Positions 45,886 through 54,244 are shown, numbered from the stretch's first letter. The stretch is 64,000 bases of DNA from JBBPZA01 sp963728925 (GCA_963728925.1 CAVSMB010000029.1:372001-436000), one strand, 5' to 3'. Notes: generated from the letters alone by a model not told the origin. Translations and numbers: made by a program.

Positions 45886-46626
45886 ATGCGTCGTTGTCGC
45901 CTCGTCGTCGTCGTGATCGCTGTCGCCGTCGCGGCGCTGTTGGCCGTTGCCGGGCCGAGCGTCGCGCGCGCTGCGGGCGCGTGCCCCACGCTTGACGTCA
46001 GCGGCGCGCGGGCGGGCGGCGCGCTGCGCGCGGGCACCTACGCCCTGACCCCGCTGGCGGGCGCCGATGAGCCGTGCGCGGCCGCCGCAACGGTGGTGGA
46101 GAGCTATCTCTATGACCCGCGCTCCTTCCGCGCGTGGCGCGTCGCGGCGCTGCGCGGCGGGCGGCTGCGCTTCAGTGCGCGCGGCGCCGCCTTTATCGCC
46201 TCGCCGACGAGCCGGCTGGTGCGCTCGGCCGGCCCGCCCGCGGCGGCCGCGTCGTCCGCGCCGACCGCCACGGCGACGGCCACCCGCGCGTGCCCGTCCT
46301 TCAGGGTGCGGCATAACGACTCCGCGGTCGGCTTCCCCGCCGGCACCTACCACCGGCTCAACTTCTCCCCCACCAACGTGCTGCGCTGCAGCCCGCCGAT
46401 GCCCGACTCCTACGATCTGCTGCGCGACTACCTGCGCGACGGAGACGTCCACGGCTACAAGGTCGGCCCGCTCACCGGCTCGCCGGCCAAGCAGCCCGGC
46501 TGCCGCTTCCTCAAGAACGGCACCAAGACCACCGGCTTTGACGTGTGGTGCGACGGCAAGGGCTCAAGCCGCGGCCCGTGCGTCAAGGCGCGGCCCGTCT
46601 CCCGAAACTGCGGCGGCCACTACTAA
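45886..46626 (+). CDS. Secreted cysteine-containing protein of unknown function
   Basis: 246 residues. The signal peptide (MRRCRLVVVVIAVAVAALLA, cleavage near residue 29) indicates export. The mature part has two similar halves, each with a Cys near its start (ACPTLDVSGARAGG and ACPSFRVRHNDSAVGFPAGTYH), linked by a Thr/Ala stretch. This points to an internal duplication of an about 80-residue unit. Seven cysteines in the mature part could form disulfides. The stop codon TAA is also the left target duplication of the adjacent IS5 element. Confidence 0.7.
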   Translation: MRRCRLVVVVIAVAVAALLAVAGPSVARAAGACPTLDVSGARAGGALRAGTYALTPLAGADEPCAAAATVVESYLYDPRSFRAWRVAALRGGRLRFSARGAAFIASPTSRLVRSAGPPAAAASSAPTATATATRACPSFRVRHNDSAVGFPAGTYHRLNFSPTNVLRCSPPMPDSYDLLRDYLRDGDVHGYKVGPLTGSPAKQPGCRFLKNGTKTTGFDVWCDGKGSSRGPCVKARPVSRNCGGHY

Positions 46627-47581
46627 GGAACTATCCGAAAACTCCGGCGGGCTGGTTGAGTCGGTGCAGTCGGCGGTACCAGAGCAGGCCGCAGGCCAGT
46701 TGCACCAGGCCCTCGTAGTTGGCTGCCTTCTTGTCGTAGCGGATCAGGATCGCGCGGCATTTCTGTAGCCAGGCGAGGGTGCGCTCGACGACCCAGCGTC
46801 GTGCGGGGTGGGTCTTGTTGCCCCAGCCATCGAGCTTCTCTTCGCCGATGCGTCGGATGTGCGCTACGTACCCGCCGGCCTTGCAGGCGGCGTCGCCGGT
46901 CGGGTTGTCATAGGCCTTGTCCAGGCACAGGTGTTGGACGATCTCGGCGGGGTCGGGGCGCTGGGTGACGATCGCGTCGATCGTCGCGTCAAGCAGCTTG
47001 GTGTCGTGGACGTTGGCGCCGGCGATCGCGACGCCGAGCGGGCCGCCGCTCTGCTCGACGATAACGCTCTTCTTGGTGCCTGGTTTGGCTCTATCCGTGG
47101 GGTTTGGGCCGCGGGCGCCGCCCTCGAAGCGGCTCTTGCCCATGACCCCGTCGGCCGCCTGCCACTCCCAACTGACCGCTCCCAGCGCGTCGCACTCGCG
47201 CACCAGCGCGGCCCAGATCTCGCGCAGCACCCCGTCGGCGACGAAGCGCTGAAACCAGTGGTGCACGGTCGAGTCGGGCCCGAACTCGCGCGGCAACTGG
47301 TTCCACTGCACGCCCGAGCGCATGCGGTAGATGATCGCGTCCAGCATCAGTCGCAGATCGGCTCGCGGCCGCCCCGTCGACGCGGGCGGATAGTGCTTGG
47401 CGAGGATCGGCTCGATGCGCTCCCACAGCTCGTCGGGCAGCTCCCAGATCGTCGCCAACGGACGACCCGGGGTAGTCTCGGCAGTCGGCAAGGCACGCTC
47501 CTTTAGCGAGATCGGCGTGCCTTGCCGATTCAGCTCAAGGAGACATAACTCCTGCCACCAGCAGAGTTTTCGGATAGTTCC
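46627..47581 (-). mobile_element. IS5-family insertion sequence, complete
   Basis: A 955-bp element with perfect 18-bp inverted repeats, GGAACTATCCGAAAACTC at 46627-46644 and its complement at 47564-47581. TAA flanks both ends (46624-46626 and 47582-47584), a 3-bp target duplication. One intact transposase gene. The left TAA is the stop codon of the secreted-protein gene, and the right side abuts a palindrome built from the same end sequence. Confidence 0.92.
46631..47491 (-). CDS. IS5-family transposase
   Basis: 286 residues, single frame, matching the IS5 group with an N-terminal DUF4096-type domain (LPDELWERIEPILAKHYPPASTGRPRADLRLMLDAIIYRMRSGVQWNQLP) and a DDE_Tnp_1 core. Catalytic residues are Asp in WQAADGVMGKSR, Asp in LCLDKAYDNP and Glu in RWVVERTLAWLQKCRAI. 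The frame is undamaged, so the element may be active. Confidence 0.93.
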   Translation of the reverse strand: MPTAETTPGRPLATIWELPDELWERIEPILAKHYPPASTGRPRADLRLMLDAIIYRMRSGVQWNQLPREFGPDSTVHHWFQRFVADGVLREIWAALVRECDALGAVSWEWQAADGVMGKSRFEGGARGPNPTDRAKPGTKKSVIVEQSGGPLGVAIAGANVHDTKLLDATIDAIVTQRPDPAEIVQHLCLDKAYDNPTGDAACKAGGYVAHIRRIGEEKLDGWGNKTHPARRWVVERTLAWLQKCRAILIRYDKKAANYEGLVQLACGLLWYRRLHRLNQPAGVFG

Positions 47582-47617
47582 TAAAGGAACTATCCGAGTT
47601 CTCGGATAGTTCCTTTA
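47582..47617. repeat. 36-bp perfect palindrome sharing the IS5 end sequence
   Basis: Arms TAAAGGAACTATCCGAG and CTCGGATAGTTCCTTTA (17 bp each, TT loop). Twelve bases of each arm (GGAACTATCCGA) are the outer end of the adjacent IS5. Before the insertion this hairpin would have followed directly on the secreted-protein gene and faced the DUF1918 gene, so it may serve as a bidirectional terminator. It could equally be a minimal MITE or excision scar. Confidence 0.85.
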
Positions 47618-47633
47618 GGGCTGCGCGGCGGCT

Positions 47634-47834
47634 CTAGCTCGCCGGAGCGCTGCTGGTGCGTTGCGCGTGCAGGGCGCCGGCCGCCGGCGTGTAGATCGAT
47701 TCGTGGCCGTCGTCCCACGCGATCCGGTAGCGCGGCGGCTGCGCGCGCACGACTTCGCTCACCGTCCCGGCGTGGGCCGATCGCTCCGTGGATTCCGACT
47801 CGACGACGACGCGGTCTCCGACCTGAAAGCCCAT
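47634..47834 (-). CDS. DUF1918 domain protein
   Basis: 66 residues. The DUF1918 (SH3-like) core reads MGFQVGDRVVVESESTERSAHAGTVSEVVR then PPRYRIAWDDGHESIYTPAAGAL. A strong GGAAGGAGGAG site precedes the ATG at 47834. The family is common in high-GC actinomycetes and of unknown function. A broken copy of its 3' end lies at 32.3 kb. Confidence 0.88.
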   Translation of the reverse strand: MGFQVGDRVVVESESTERSAHAGTVSEVVRAQPPRYRIAWDDGHESIYTPAAGALHAQRTSSAPAS

Positions 47835-48049
47835 AGCTCCTCCTTCCCCGTGGTCCCCCCAGTCTACCCCGCCCACGCGCGCGGACGAGGCTCCCGACCA
47901 GCGGCGCACCTACGCTGCCGTTTCTTGCGCCTTCGCCGCCTCCCTCGGCCCGCACGCCACCCGCCACGGGCTACCTCGGCCTGCTCGGTCTCCGAGCAAG
48001 CGTGACGGACTTCCGCGCGGCTCGCCGGAGCGCGCCGCGCGGCGTCGCG

Positions 48050-48561
48050 TCAGTGGCGCAGGAGAGCGCGGTCGAAGGCCGCCTTGGGCGCCGCGGACTG
48101 CTGGCGCTCGGCGCTGCGCGACAGTGCTTCCGGCGCGAACGTGCCGGCGCCGAACGTCGACCGGAACGTCGGCCGTAACGTCGTGGAGAACACGTCGGCC
48201 CGGTTGGCCAGGTTGCCGTTGTTGGCCTGGACGAAGACCGGATAGAAGACCCGGTTGGCGGAGGTCAGTCCCTGGTAGTCGGCGACGAAGAACCCGCGCG
48301 CGTCGGGCGCGGTGCGCATGTCGAACGGCCTGGGTGGTCACGCGCCGCGCCGCGAGAACGTGACTACGCCGTTGCGCGAGCCGGTCGCCCAGTAGTCGGC
48401 GTCTAGCGTCCCGCCCGTCGGGTCATCGGCGGTGAAGTCGTAGTAGTTCACCGCCACGTGGCCGTTCTGACGGACGTGCACCGACCCGGTGAACGCTGCA
48501 CCGCTTTGTTCTCGCTCACGCGCTTGGGGATCGTCCACCTGAGCCCGGCGTCGGTCGACGC
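48050..48561 (-). pseudogene. Sialidase/BNR-repeat protein C-terminal remnant, frameshifted
   Basis: Three consecutive pieces in different frames join into the end of an exo-alpha-sialidase-like BNR protein: STDAGLRWTIPKRVSENKAV (near 48510-48560), FTGSVHVRQNGHVAVNYYDF then TLDADYWATGSRNGVVTFS (48350-48490), and RTAPDARGFFVADYQGLTSA with FVQANNGNLANRADVFSTT down to a stop at 48050. Asp-box and active-site residues of the propeller are missing. At least two frame changes and a 5' truncation. Confidence 0.65.
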
Positions 48562-48576
48562 GGCGGCCAACGGGGC

Positions 48577-48771
48577 ACGGGTGGCGTAGCGCTCGTGGTC
48601 GCGTGTCATGCGGCGGTGGATGACGTCTGAGAGGTGGCGCTTGAGGATGCGCCTGGCCTCGCGTTTGGTGTGGCCGCGGGCGCGGGCGTTGTGGTAGATC
48701 GCCTGCGCTCGGAGCTCGCAGCGCCGCTGGGTGACGGCCATGCGATGAAGGATCGCGTTGACGCGCCGGTT
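48577..48771 (-). pseudogene. IS110-family transposase C-terminal remnant
   Basis: About 65 codons read RRVNAILHRMAVTQRRCELR, AQAIYHNARARGHTKREARR and ILKRHLSDVIHRRMTRDHER, the usual end of IS110/IS1111 transposases. The DEDD catalytic part is absent. It is joined on one side to an IS1182 fragment and on the other to the sialidase remnant. Confidence 0.75.
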
Positions 48772-48775
48772 GCCG

Positions 48776-48874
48776 CAAGTCGGTCGAGGTGTTGGTGGTC
48801 TCCGCGGCGAGCACGATCTGCTGTTCGTTGACCGCGGCTTGGGCGTTGTAACCCTGCACGAACCCAAATCAGAT
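48776..48874 (-). pseudogene. IS1182-family transposase remnant, downstream piece
   Basis: The - strand reads GFVQGYNAQAAVNEQQIVLA then AETTNTSTDL before the IS110 junction. It continues the reading frame of the piece at 50887-51510 once the ISKra4 element and one copy of its 9-bp duplication are removed. Everything downstream of this part of the IS1182 transposase is lost. Confidence 0.8.
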
Positions 48875-48998
48875 GGGTGTGGCTACTTCAGGACGAGTGG
48901 GAAGTGCCTGGTAGTCCGCGGGTTTGGCGGCCGTCGGGGGCGTGTTTCGGTGCGCGAACCCGGGGGATATCGCGATGTCCCCGGGTTCGGGTGGGCTT

Positions 48999-49406
48999 CT
49001 AGCGGGCTGAGCGGCGCTGTGGCCGCGGGCGGTTGGGGCCGTGGAAGGGTCGGCCTTTGGCGGTGAGGATCTGCTCGCCGGCTTGGCGGGAGAGGTCTCG
49101 CATCTGCTCGAGCGCGGCTTGGAGGCGGCGGCGGTTGTCGATCCACTCGCGGTAGAGGGCGGCGTCCTCGGCTGAGAGCAGCTTGGAGACGGTCGTGCCG
49201 CCGTCTTTCCAGGAGAGCTGCCAGTAGGGGCCGTGCCGCTGGTCGGGGTCTTGGCAGCGGCAGTTGGGGTTGTTGCAGGTCGTGTAGCGCTCGACGAGCG
49301 ATCCCTCGCAGGTGAAGCCGACCTCGGCGATCCTCGCCTTGGCCGCCTCGTAGTCGGCGCGCAGGCGCTCCCGTCGCCGCTCGGGGGAGGGCTCGCGTTC
49401 CGTCAT
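48999..49406 (-). CDS. DUF6788 family protein of the ISKra4 element
   Basis: 135 residues. The family core TTCNNPNCRCQDPDQRHGPYWQLSWKDGG has a Cys cluster (CxxPxCxC) that may bind zinc, followed by a helical region DAALYREWIDNRRRLQAALEQMRDLS. The gene lies within the IS ends, divergent from the transposase, with a 27-bp gap that is mostly palindrome. DUF6788 proteins are known next to transposase genes; their role is not established. Here it could regulate transposition (inference). Confidence 0.75.
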   Translation of the reverse strand: MTEREPSPERRRERLRADYEAAKARIAEVGFTCEGSLVERYTTCNNPNCRCQDPDQRHGPYWQLSWKDGGTTVSKLLSAEDAALYREWIDNRRRLQAALEQMRDLSRQAGEQILTAKGRPFHGPNRPRPQRRSAR

Positions 49407-49427
49407 CGTCCAGTAGCATACTGGACG
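49407..49427. promoter_or_regulatory. Palindrome between DUF6788 and transposase starts
   Basis: CGTCCAGTA and TACTGGACG are perfect 9-bp arms around GCA, filling the gap between the two divergent ATGs (49406 and 49434). An operator for either product, or a hairpin in the transposase leader. Confidence 0.55.
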
Positions 49428-49433
49428 CTTGCG

Positions 49434-50878
49434 ATGGACGGCCAGCGCGAGCCGGCGAGCGGGGTCGAGGCGTTCTCGCAGCTCGAGCGCTTCCTCCAGC
49501 GCGCCGCCAGCCAGCAGCTTGAGCTTGGCGCGGTCGAGTGCGAGTCAGAGCGCCGCGGCCGCGAGCTTGTGCGGCTGCTGCTGCAGGCCCACGTCGACGC
49601 ACGCGGCGACGGCGACGTCGGTCAGGCGATCGTCGTCCAGCGCCCCGAGGGGCCTGTGCGGCTGGGCTGCAAGCGCTGCCACACGCGCCCTGTCCTGACG
49701 CTGTTCGGCGAGGTGCGCATCACGCGGATGGCGTACGTGGCGCCGGGTCACCGAGCGGTCCACCCGCTCGACCGGCAGCTGCGGCTGCCGCGGCGGATCT
49801 ACAGCTACGAGTGCCAGCGACGGCTGCTGCGCGCGGTCGTCTGCTCGCCGTTCGACGAGGCGATCGGTTTCTTCGCCGAGATGACCGGCGTGACGGTGCC
49901 CAAGCGCTCGGCCGAGCAGCTGGTCCGCGAGGCGGCCGTGGACTTCGACGGCTTCTACGCACAGCGCGAGGCGGCCGAAGTCAAGCCCGCCCAGGGCGAG
50001 ATCCTCGTCGCGGCGATCGACTGCAAGGGCATCCCGATGGTCAAGCCCGAGCGCGCGCTGCGCGTCGTCCGCCGCGGCAAGGGACAGAAGGCCAACAAGA
50101 AGCGGATGGCGACCGTCGCCGCCGTGCAAACCAGGCGCCCGTCGTGCGCACCCCACAGGAGGTCCTCGACAGCCTGTTTGACGCCGGCGAGCGCCGCGAG
50201 CGCCAGCCTCGCCCGAGACCCGGCCACAAGCGCGTGTGGGCGAGCCTGACCGCCGACAAGGACACGTTCATCGCCGACGTCAAGGCCGAGATGACCCGCC
50301 GCGACCCTGACCGCCAGCGCACCTGGGTGATCGTCACCGACGGCGAACGCGCGCTCCAGCACCGCGTCGCCGACAGCTTCGAAGACGTGACCCTCGTGCT
50401 CGACCTCCTGCACGCGCTCGAGAAGCTCTGGAAGGCCGCCCACGTCCTTCATCGCGAAGGCAGCCCCGAGGCCCAAGCGTTCGTCTACCAGCGCGCCAAG
50501 CGCATCCTCGAAGGCGATGTCGACCAGGTCGTCAAGGGCCTAAAGCTGATCGTCACCAAGCGCCGACTCAACGGCAACAAGGCCAAGACGCTGCTCGATG
50601 TCGCCGCCTACTACCGGCGCAACCGCGGGCGGATGCGCTACGACGCCTACCTCGCCAACGGCTGGCCGATCACCTCAGGCACCGTCGAAGGCGCCTGCAA
50701 GAACCTCATCCGCGACCGCTTCGAGCGATCCGGCATGCGCTGGACCCAAGAAACCGCCGAAGCCCTCCTACGCCTCCGCGCCCTCCACCTCTCAAGCGAC
50801 TTCGACACCTACTGGGAACACCACATCGAACGCGACCAACAGCGCCTATACCCGGCCTGGCAGGTCGTCCTGAAGTAG
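49434..50878 (+). pseudogene. ISKra4-family transposase with a frameshift
   Basis: Frame one, from the ATG at 49434, covers the N-terminal region (PEGPVRLGCKRCHTRPVLTLFGEVRITRMAY) and the first catalytic Asp (VAAIDCKGIPMVKPE). Near 50131 the family match moves to another frame: RTPQEVLDSLF, the second Asp in WVIVTDGERALQH and the Glu in SGTVEGACKNLIRDRFERSGMRW, ending at 50878. One base missing in CAAACC(C)AGG would explain it. All catalytic residues are present, so the damage is a single indel. Programmed -1 slippage is less likely as no standard slippery heptamer is present. Confidence 0.82.
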
Positions 50879-50886
50879 CCACGCCC

Positions 50887-51510
50887 AAATCCGATCGGGA
50901 TCGGTCGAGAGTCTGGATCGGTGGTGTTCACCTTGCCGGCCGGCAGCTGCGGCGGCCGATACGGCTCTGCACGGCCGCCCGGCCGCCGGCCCAGTCGGTC
51001 GCGCGCGGTCGCCCGGTAAAGCTCATAGGCGGCGTTGGAACAACACTCGACGTCGTGGTCTGATTCCAGTCGCTGGGCAGCCAACCGCAGTCGGCCTGGC
51101 CGACCGCGCGGGATCGCGTTCGGGTTCTCCCAGCGGTGCTGCTCGAGCTGGCGCTTGCCCTCCCGCAACCACGCGTCCCGTCCCTGGCGCCCCCGCCCGA
51201 CGACGTTCTTCGCTTCGAGCTCGAGCGGCACCTCGGGCTCGGGCTCGGTCGCCCCGGAGTCCTCGTTCTCGCGCTCGCGCTCTCGCTGGGCCTGGCGCAA
51301 GAACTCTCGCCGACCCTCCGGGGTGCGCAGCTGCTGCGGCAGCTCGTCACCACACTCCTCCCCGTAGAGCTCATCCTCAGCCTCATCGGTCGTCGTGGCC
51401 TCGGCGAGGATCCCCCGGGGATCTGATCGAAGCTGTGATTGACCTCCGGGCTGGCGTTGCCGGCGATCCGGGTGCCGTCGATCGACACGACACCAGGCTT
51501 GACCAGGCAT
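50887..51510 (-). pseudogene. IS1182-family transposase remnant, upstream piece
   Basis: The - strand reads VKPGVVSIDGTRIAGNASPE (DDE first Asp), then after a frame change RGILAEATTTDEAEDELYGE, DAWLREGKRQLEQHRWENP and KVNTTDPDSRPIPIGFG, where the ISKra4 element begins. This is the central region of an IS1182 transposase. The N-terminal domain is missing beyond about 51510, where the M20 gene's leader starts. It marks the right edge of the accessory island. Confidence 0.82.
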
Positions 51511-51568
51511 GACTGGTCGACGTGATGGCGGCGCGCTGACGGCGGACCCCCGCCCTATCCTTCGCGCG

Positions 51569-52714
51569 ATGGACGAACGGACGCTCTGCGAGCGCCTGAT
51601 CAGCTACGACACCTCGACGGCTGAGGGACTGCGCGCGGCCGCAGGATTCGTCAAGGGAGCCCTCGAAACCCGCGACATCGAGGTCATCGAGCACGACCAC
51701 AATGGCCTGCCCGTGATCATGGCCGACGTCGGGCCGGCGGACGCGCCGTCGGTGATCCTGCACGGGCACCTCGACGTCGTCCCTGGCCGCGACGGGCAGT
51801 TCGAGCCGCGCCTGGAGGGCGACCGGCTGTACGGCCGAGGGGCCTACGACATGAAGGGCGGGCTCGCCGCGATGCTGTGCGCGGTCGAGGACGCCACAGC
51901 CCAGGACCGGGTTCGCGTGCGCTTCGTCTGCGTGCCCGACGAGGAGGCCGAGGAGATCGACGACCGCTCGACCGACGCGCTGGTCGGCAGCGGCCTGCGG
52001 GCGGACTTCGCCATCACGGGCGAGCCGACGGACCTGCACATCGGCGTCCAGGCCAAGGGCGTGCTCGCGATGCGCCTCGAGATCTCGGGCACCGCGGCCC
52101 ACGGCTCCACCCCGTGGCTGGGCGACAACGCCGTGCTCAAGGCCGTCGACGTCTTCCGGGCGATCGAGTCGCTGCCGTTCAGCCGCGAGTCCTCCGAGCT
52201 CTTCGACCGGCCCTCGATCAATCTCGGGCGCATCGCGGGCGGGGACGCGCTCAACAAGGTGCCCGACGCCTGCACGATGGTCGTCGACGTGCGCTACCTG
52301 CCCGGCCAGGACCCGGCCGAGATCCTCGCCCAGGTGTCGGCGATCGCCGACGTCGAGATCCTGCGCACCTTCACGCGCGTGCCGGCGATCGTCGAGCGGA
52401 CCAATCCCTTCGTCCGAGCGCTGCGCGACGCGGTCGGGCGCTCGACCAGCGGGGAGGCCCTCGGCATCGGCCGCGACGGCTCCTCCGACGCGGTCTCCTT
52501 CCTGGAGGCGGGCATCCCGGCGGTGGAGTTCGGGCCCGTCGGCTCGGGCCACCACGGGCCGCAGGAGTGGGTGTCGGTCAGCTCGCTGCGCTCCTACCGG
52601 CAGGCGCTCGGCGACTTCGTCCGCGGCCTGCCCGCGTGGCTGGAGCGCAACGCCCCGACGGGCGAACGCGCAACCGGGACGCCGGTCTCGCTGGTGCGTA
52701 GGGACGTCGCGTGA
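51569..52714 (+). CDS. M20 family peptidase (ArgE/DapE type)
   Basis: 381 residues. Metal site: HGHLDVVPG, GRGAYDMKGGLAAML and DEEAEEI, with a late His in GSGHHGPQEWV. The lid/dimer domain is marked by SGTAAHGSTPWLGDNAV. Family members cleave N-acyl amino acids or dipeptides; the exact substrate is unclear. TATCCT at 51556-51561 lies 7 bp before the ATG with no ribosome site. The stop overlaps the LCP gene GTG (GTGA). Confidence 0.9.
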   Translation: MDERTLCERLISYDTSTAEGLRAAAGFVKGALETRDIEVIEHDHNGLPVIMADVGPADAPSVILHGHLDVVPGRDGQFEPRLEGDRLYGRGAYDMKGGLAAMLCAVEDATAQDRVRVRFVCVPDEEAEEIDDRSTDALVGSGLRADFAITGEPTDLHIGVQAKGVLAMRLEISGTAAHGSTPWLGDNAVLKAVDVFRAIESLPFSRESSELFDRPSINLGRIAGGDALNKVPDACTMVVDVRYLPGQDPAEILAQVSAIADVEILRTFTRVPAIVERTNPFVRALRDAVGRSTSGEALGIGRDGSSDAVSFLEAGIPAVEFGPVGSGHHGPQEWVSVSSLRSYRQALGDFVRGLPAWLERNAPTGERATGTPVSLVRRDVA

Positions 52715-54192
52715 ACGGGCCGCCTCCGCCCAAGGCGAGCAAGGGGATGTTCAAGCGCTTCGTGCTCTGCGGGGTGCTCATCGTCGTGCTCGCCGCCGCC
52801 TCGGCGGCGACGGCCGGCTTCATGGAGGTGCGCGACATCGCCTCGGCGCTCAGCCTCGGCAAGACGATCCAGTTCGACCCCAACGACATCACCGCCGCCG
52901 ACGCCGGCGCCCCGCAGACGATCCTCCTGCTGGGCTCCGACCAGCGCTCCAAGGCCTCGACCGACTCGCTCGCCGGCGGCGCGCGCTCGGACACCATGAT
53001 GCTGATCCGGCTCAACCCCAACGCCGACGCGATCACCGTGATGAACATCCCGCGCGACCTGCTGGTCGACATCCCGGGCCATGGCCGCGACAAGATCAAC
53101 GCGTCCTACAGCATCGGCGGCCCCAAGCTCACCACGAAGACGATCAAGAAGCTGCTCGGGATCGAGATCAACCACGTCGTCGACGTCCGCTTCAGCGGCT
53201 TCCAGAAGATCGTCAACGCGCTCGGGTGCGTCTACGTCGACATCGACCGCCGCTACTTCAACGACAACCCGGCCTTCGCGGACATCGACGTCCAGCCCGG
53301 CTACCAGAAGCTCTGCGGGTACAACTCGCTCGAGTACGCGCGCTTCCGTGAGGAGGACTCAGATCTCGTCCGCGCTGCGCGCCAGCAGGACTTCCTGCGC
53401 CAGGCCAAGGCGCAGGTGTCGAGCACCAAGCTCTTCTCCCAGCGCCGCAAGCTCGTGCGGATCTTCGGCAAGTACTCCGAGACCGACAAGAGCCTGCAAT
53501 CGAGCCGCAACGTGTTGACGCTGCTCAAGCTGGCGCTCTTCGCCGCCAAGAAGCCGGTCGCCCAGGTCGAGTTCCCGGCCATCATCCCGGACAACCCGCA
53601 GGACACCTACCTGCGCTTCAAGGACGAGAAGCTGCGCAAGTCCGTGAGCGCCTTCCTCGCGGGCCGCAGCAGCGTCACCGGCACCCCGAAGCTCAAGGGA
53701 ACCAGCGCTGAGAAGAAGGCCGCGGCCAAGCGCCGGCGCCAGCGGCGCAAGACCGGCAACGCCGGCCTGGAGGACGCGAAGCAGGCGGGCGAGGAGCAGG
53801 CGGTCGCGACCGCCGGGAAGGTTCCCTACCCGGTCTACTTCCCGCGCTTCCGCGTCCCGCTCTCGACCTACGTCGACGTGCCCCGCGTCTACAAGATCGA
53901 GGGCCCGGACAAGCGCTACGTCTCCTACCGCATGGTGCTCAAGAAGGGGAGCATCGGCGAGTACTACGGCGTCCAGGGCACGAGCTGGAAGGACCCGCCG
54001 ATCCTCTCCGAGCCCCACGAGAACCAGCGCGTCGGCGGACGGCAGTTCGAGGTCCACTACGACGGGCGTCGCATCCGCCTCGTCGCGTGGCGCACCGGCA
54101 GAGCCGTCTACTGGATCACCAACACCTTGACCTCGTCGATCTCGAACAAGCAGATGCTCGCGATGGCGCGGTCCTTCACCAAGGTCGGCTGA
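52711..54192 (+). CDS. LytR-CpsA-Psr family glycopolymer ligase
   Basis: 493 residues with one N-terminal membrane anchor (RFVLCGVLIVVLAAASAATAG). The LCP domain shows ILLLGSDQRSK, RSDTMMLIRLNP, MNIPRDLLVDIPGHGRDKINASYSIGG and YARFREEDSDLVRAARQQDFL, the conserved Asp and Arg residues that bind polyprenyl pyrophosphate. LCP enzymes link wall glycopolymers to peptidoglycan. A Lys/Arg-rich linker near residues 325-355 leads to an extra C-terminal domain. Its place before UGD and sugar genes fits envelope polymer synthesis. Confidence 0.92.
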   Translation: MNGPPPPKASKGMFKRFVLCGVLIVVLAAASAATAGFMEVRDIASALSLGKTIQFDPNDITAADAGAPQTILLLGSDQRSKASTDSLAGGARSDTMMLIRLNPNADAITVMNIPRDLLVDIPGHGRDKINASYSIGGPKLTTKTIKKLLGIEINHVVDVRFSGFQKIVNALGCVYVDIDRRYFNDNPAFADIDVQPGYQKLCGYNSLEYARFREEDSDLVRAARQQDFLRQAKAQVSSTKLFSQRRKLVRIFGKYSETDKSLQSSRNVLTLLKLALFAAKKPVAQVEFPAIIPDNPQDTYLRFKDEKLRKSVSAFLAGRSSVTGTPKLKGTSAEKKAAAKRRRQRRKTGNAGLEDAKQAGEEQAVATAGKVPYPVYFPRFRVPLSTYVDVPRVYKIEGPDKRYVSYRMVLKKGSIGEYYGVQGTSWKDPPILSEPHENQRVGGRQFEVHYDGRRIRLVAWRTGRAVYWITNTLTSSISNKQMLAMARSFTKVG

Positions 54193-54244
54193 GCGGCCAT
54201 CGGGGCCCTCGTCCCGCTGGTCGCACCGCTACCCTCCCCGCCTC

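Larger units (their letters stand above)
48875..50886. mobile_element. ISKra4-family insertion sequence inside an IS1182 gene
   Basis: A 2,012-bp element. Ends at 48875-48896 and 50865-50886 are 22-bp inverted repeats with one mismatch (shared core GTGGCTACTTCAGGACGA). AAATCAGAT (48866-48874) and AAATCCGAT (50887-50895) form a 9-bp target duplication with one change. It carries a DUF6788 gene and a divergent transposase separated by a palindrome. The duplication length fits the ISKra4 group. Removal restores the IS1182 reading frame. Confidence 0.85.

Noticed and set aside
50125..50140. Programmed -1 frameshift in the ISKra4 transposase
   Set aside because: No standard slippery heptamer or clear downstream stimulatory structure was seen; a one-base loss explains the break more simply.
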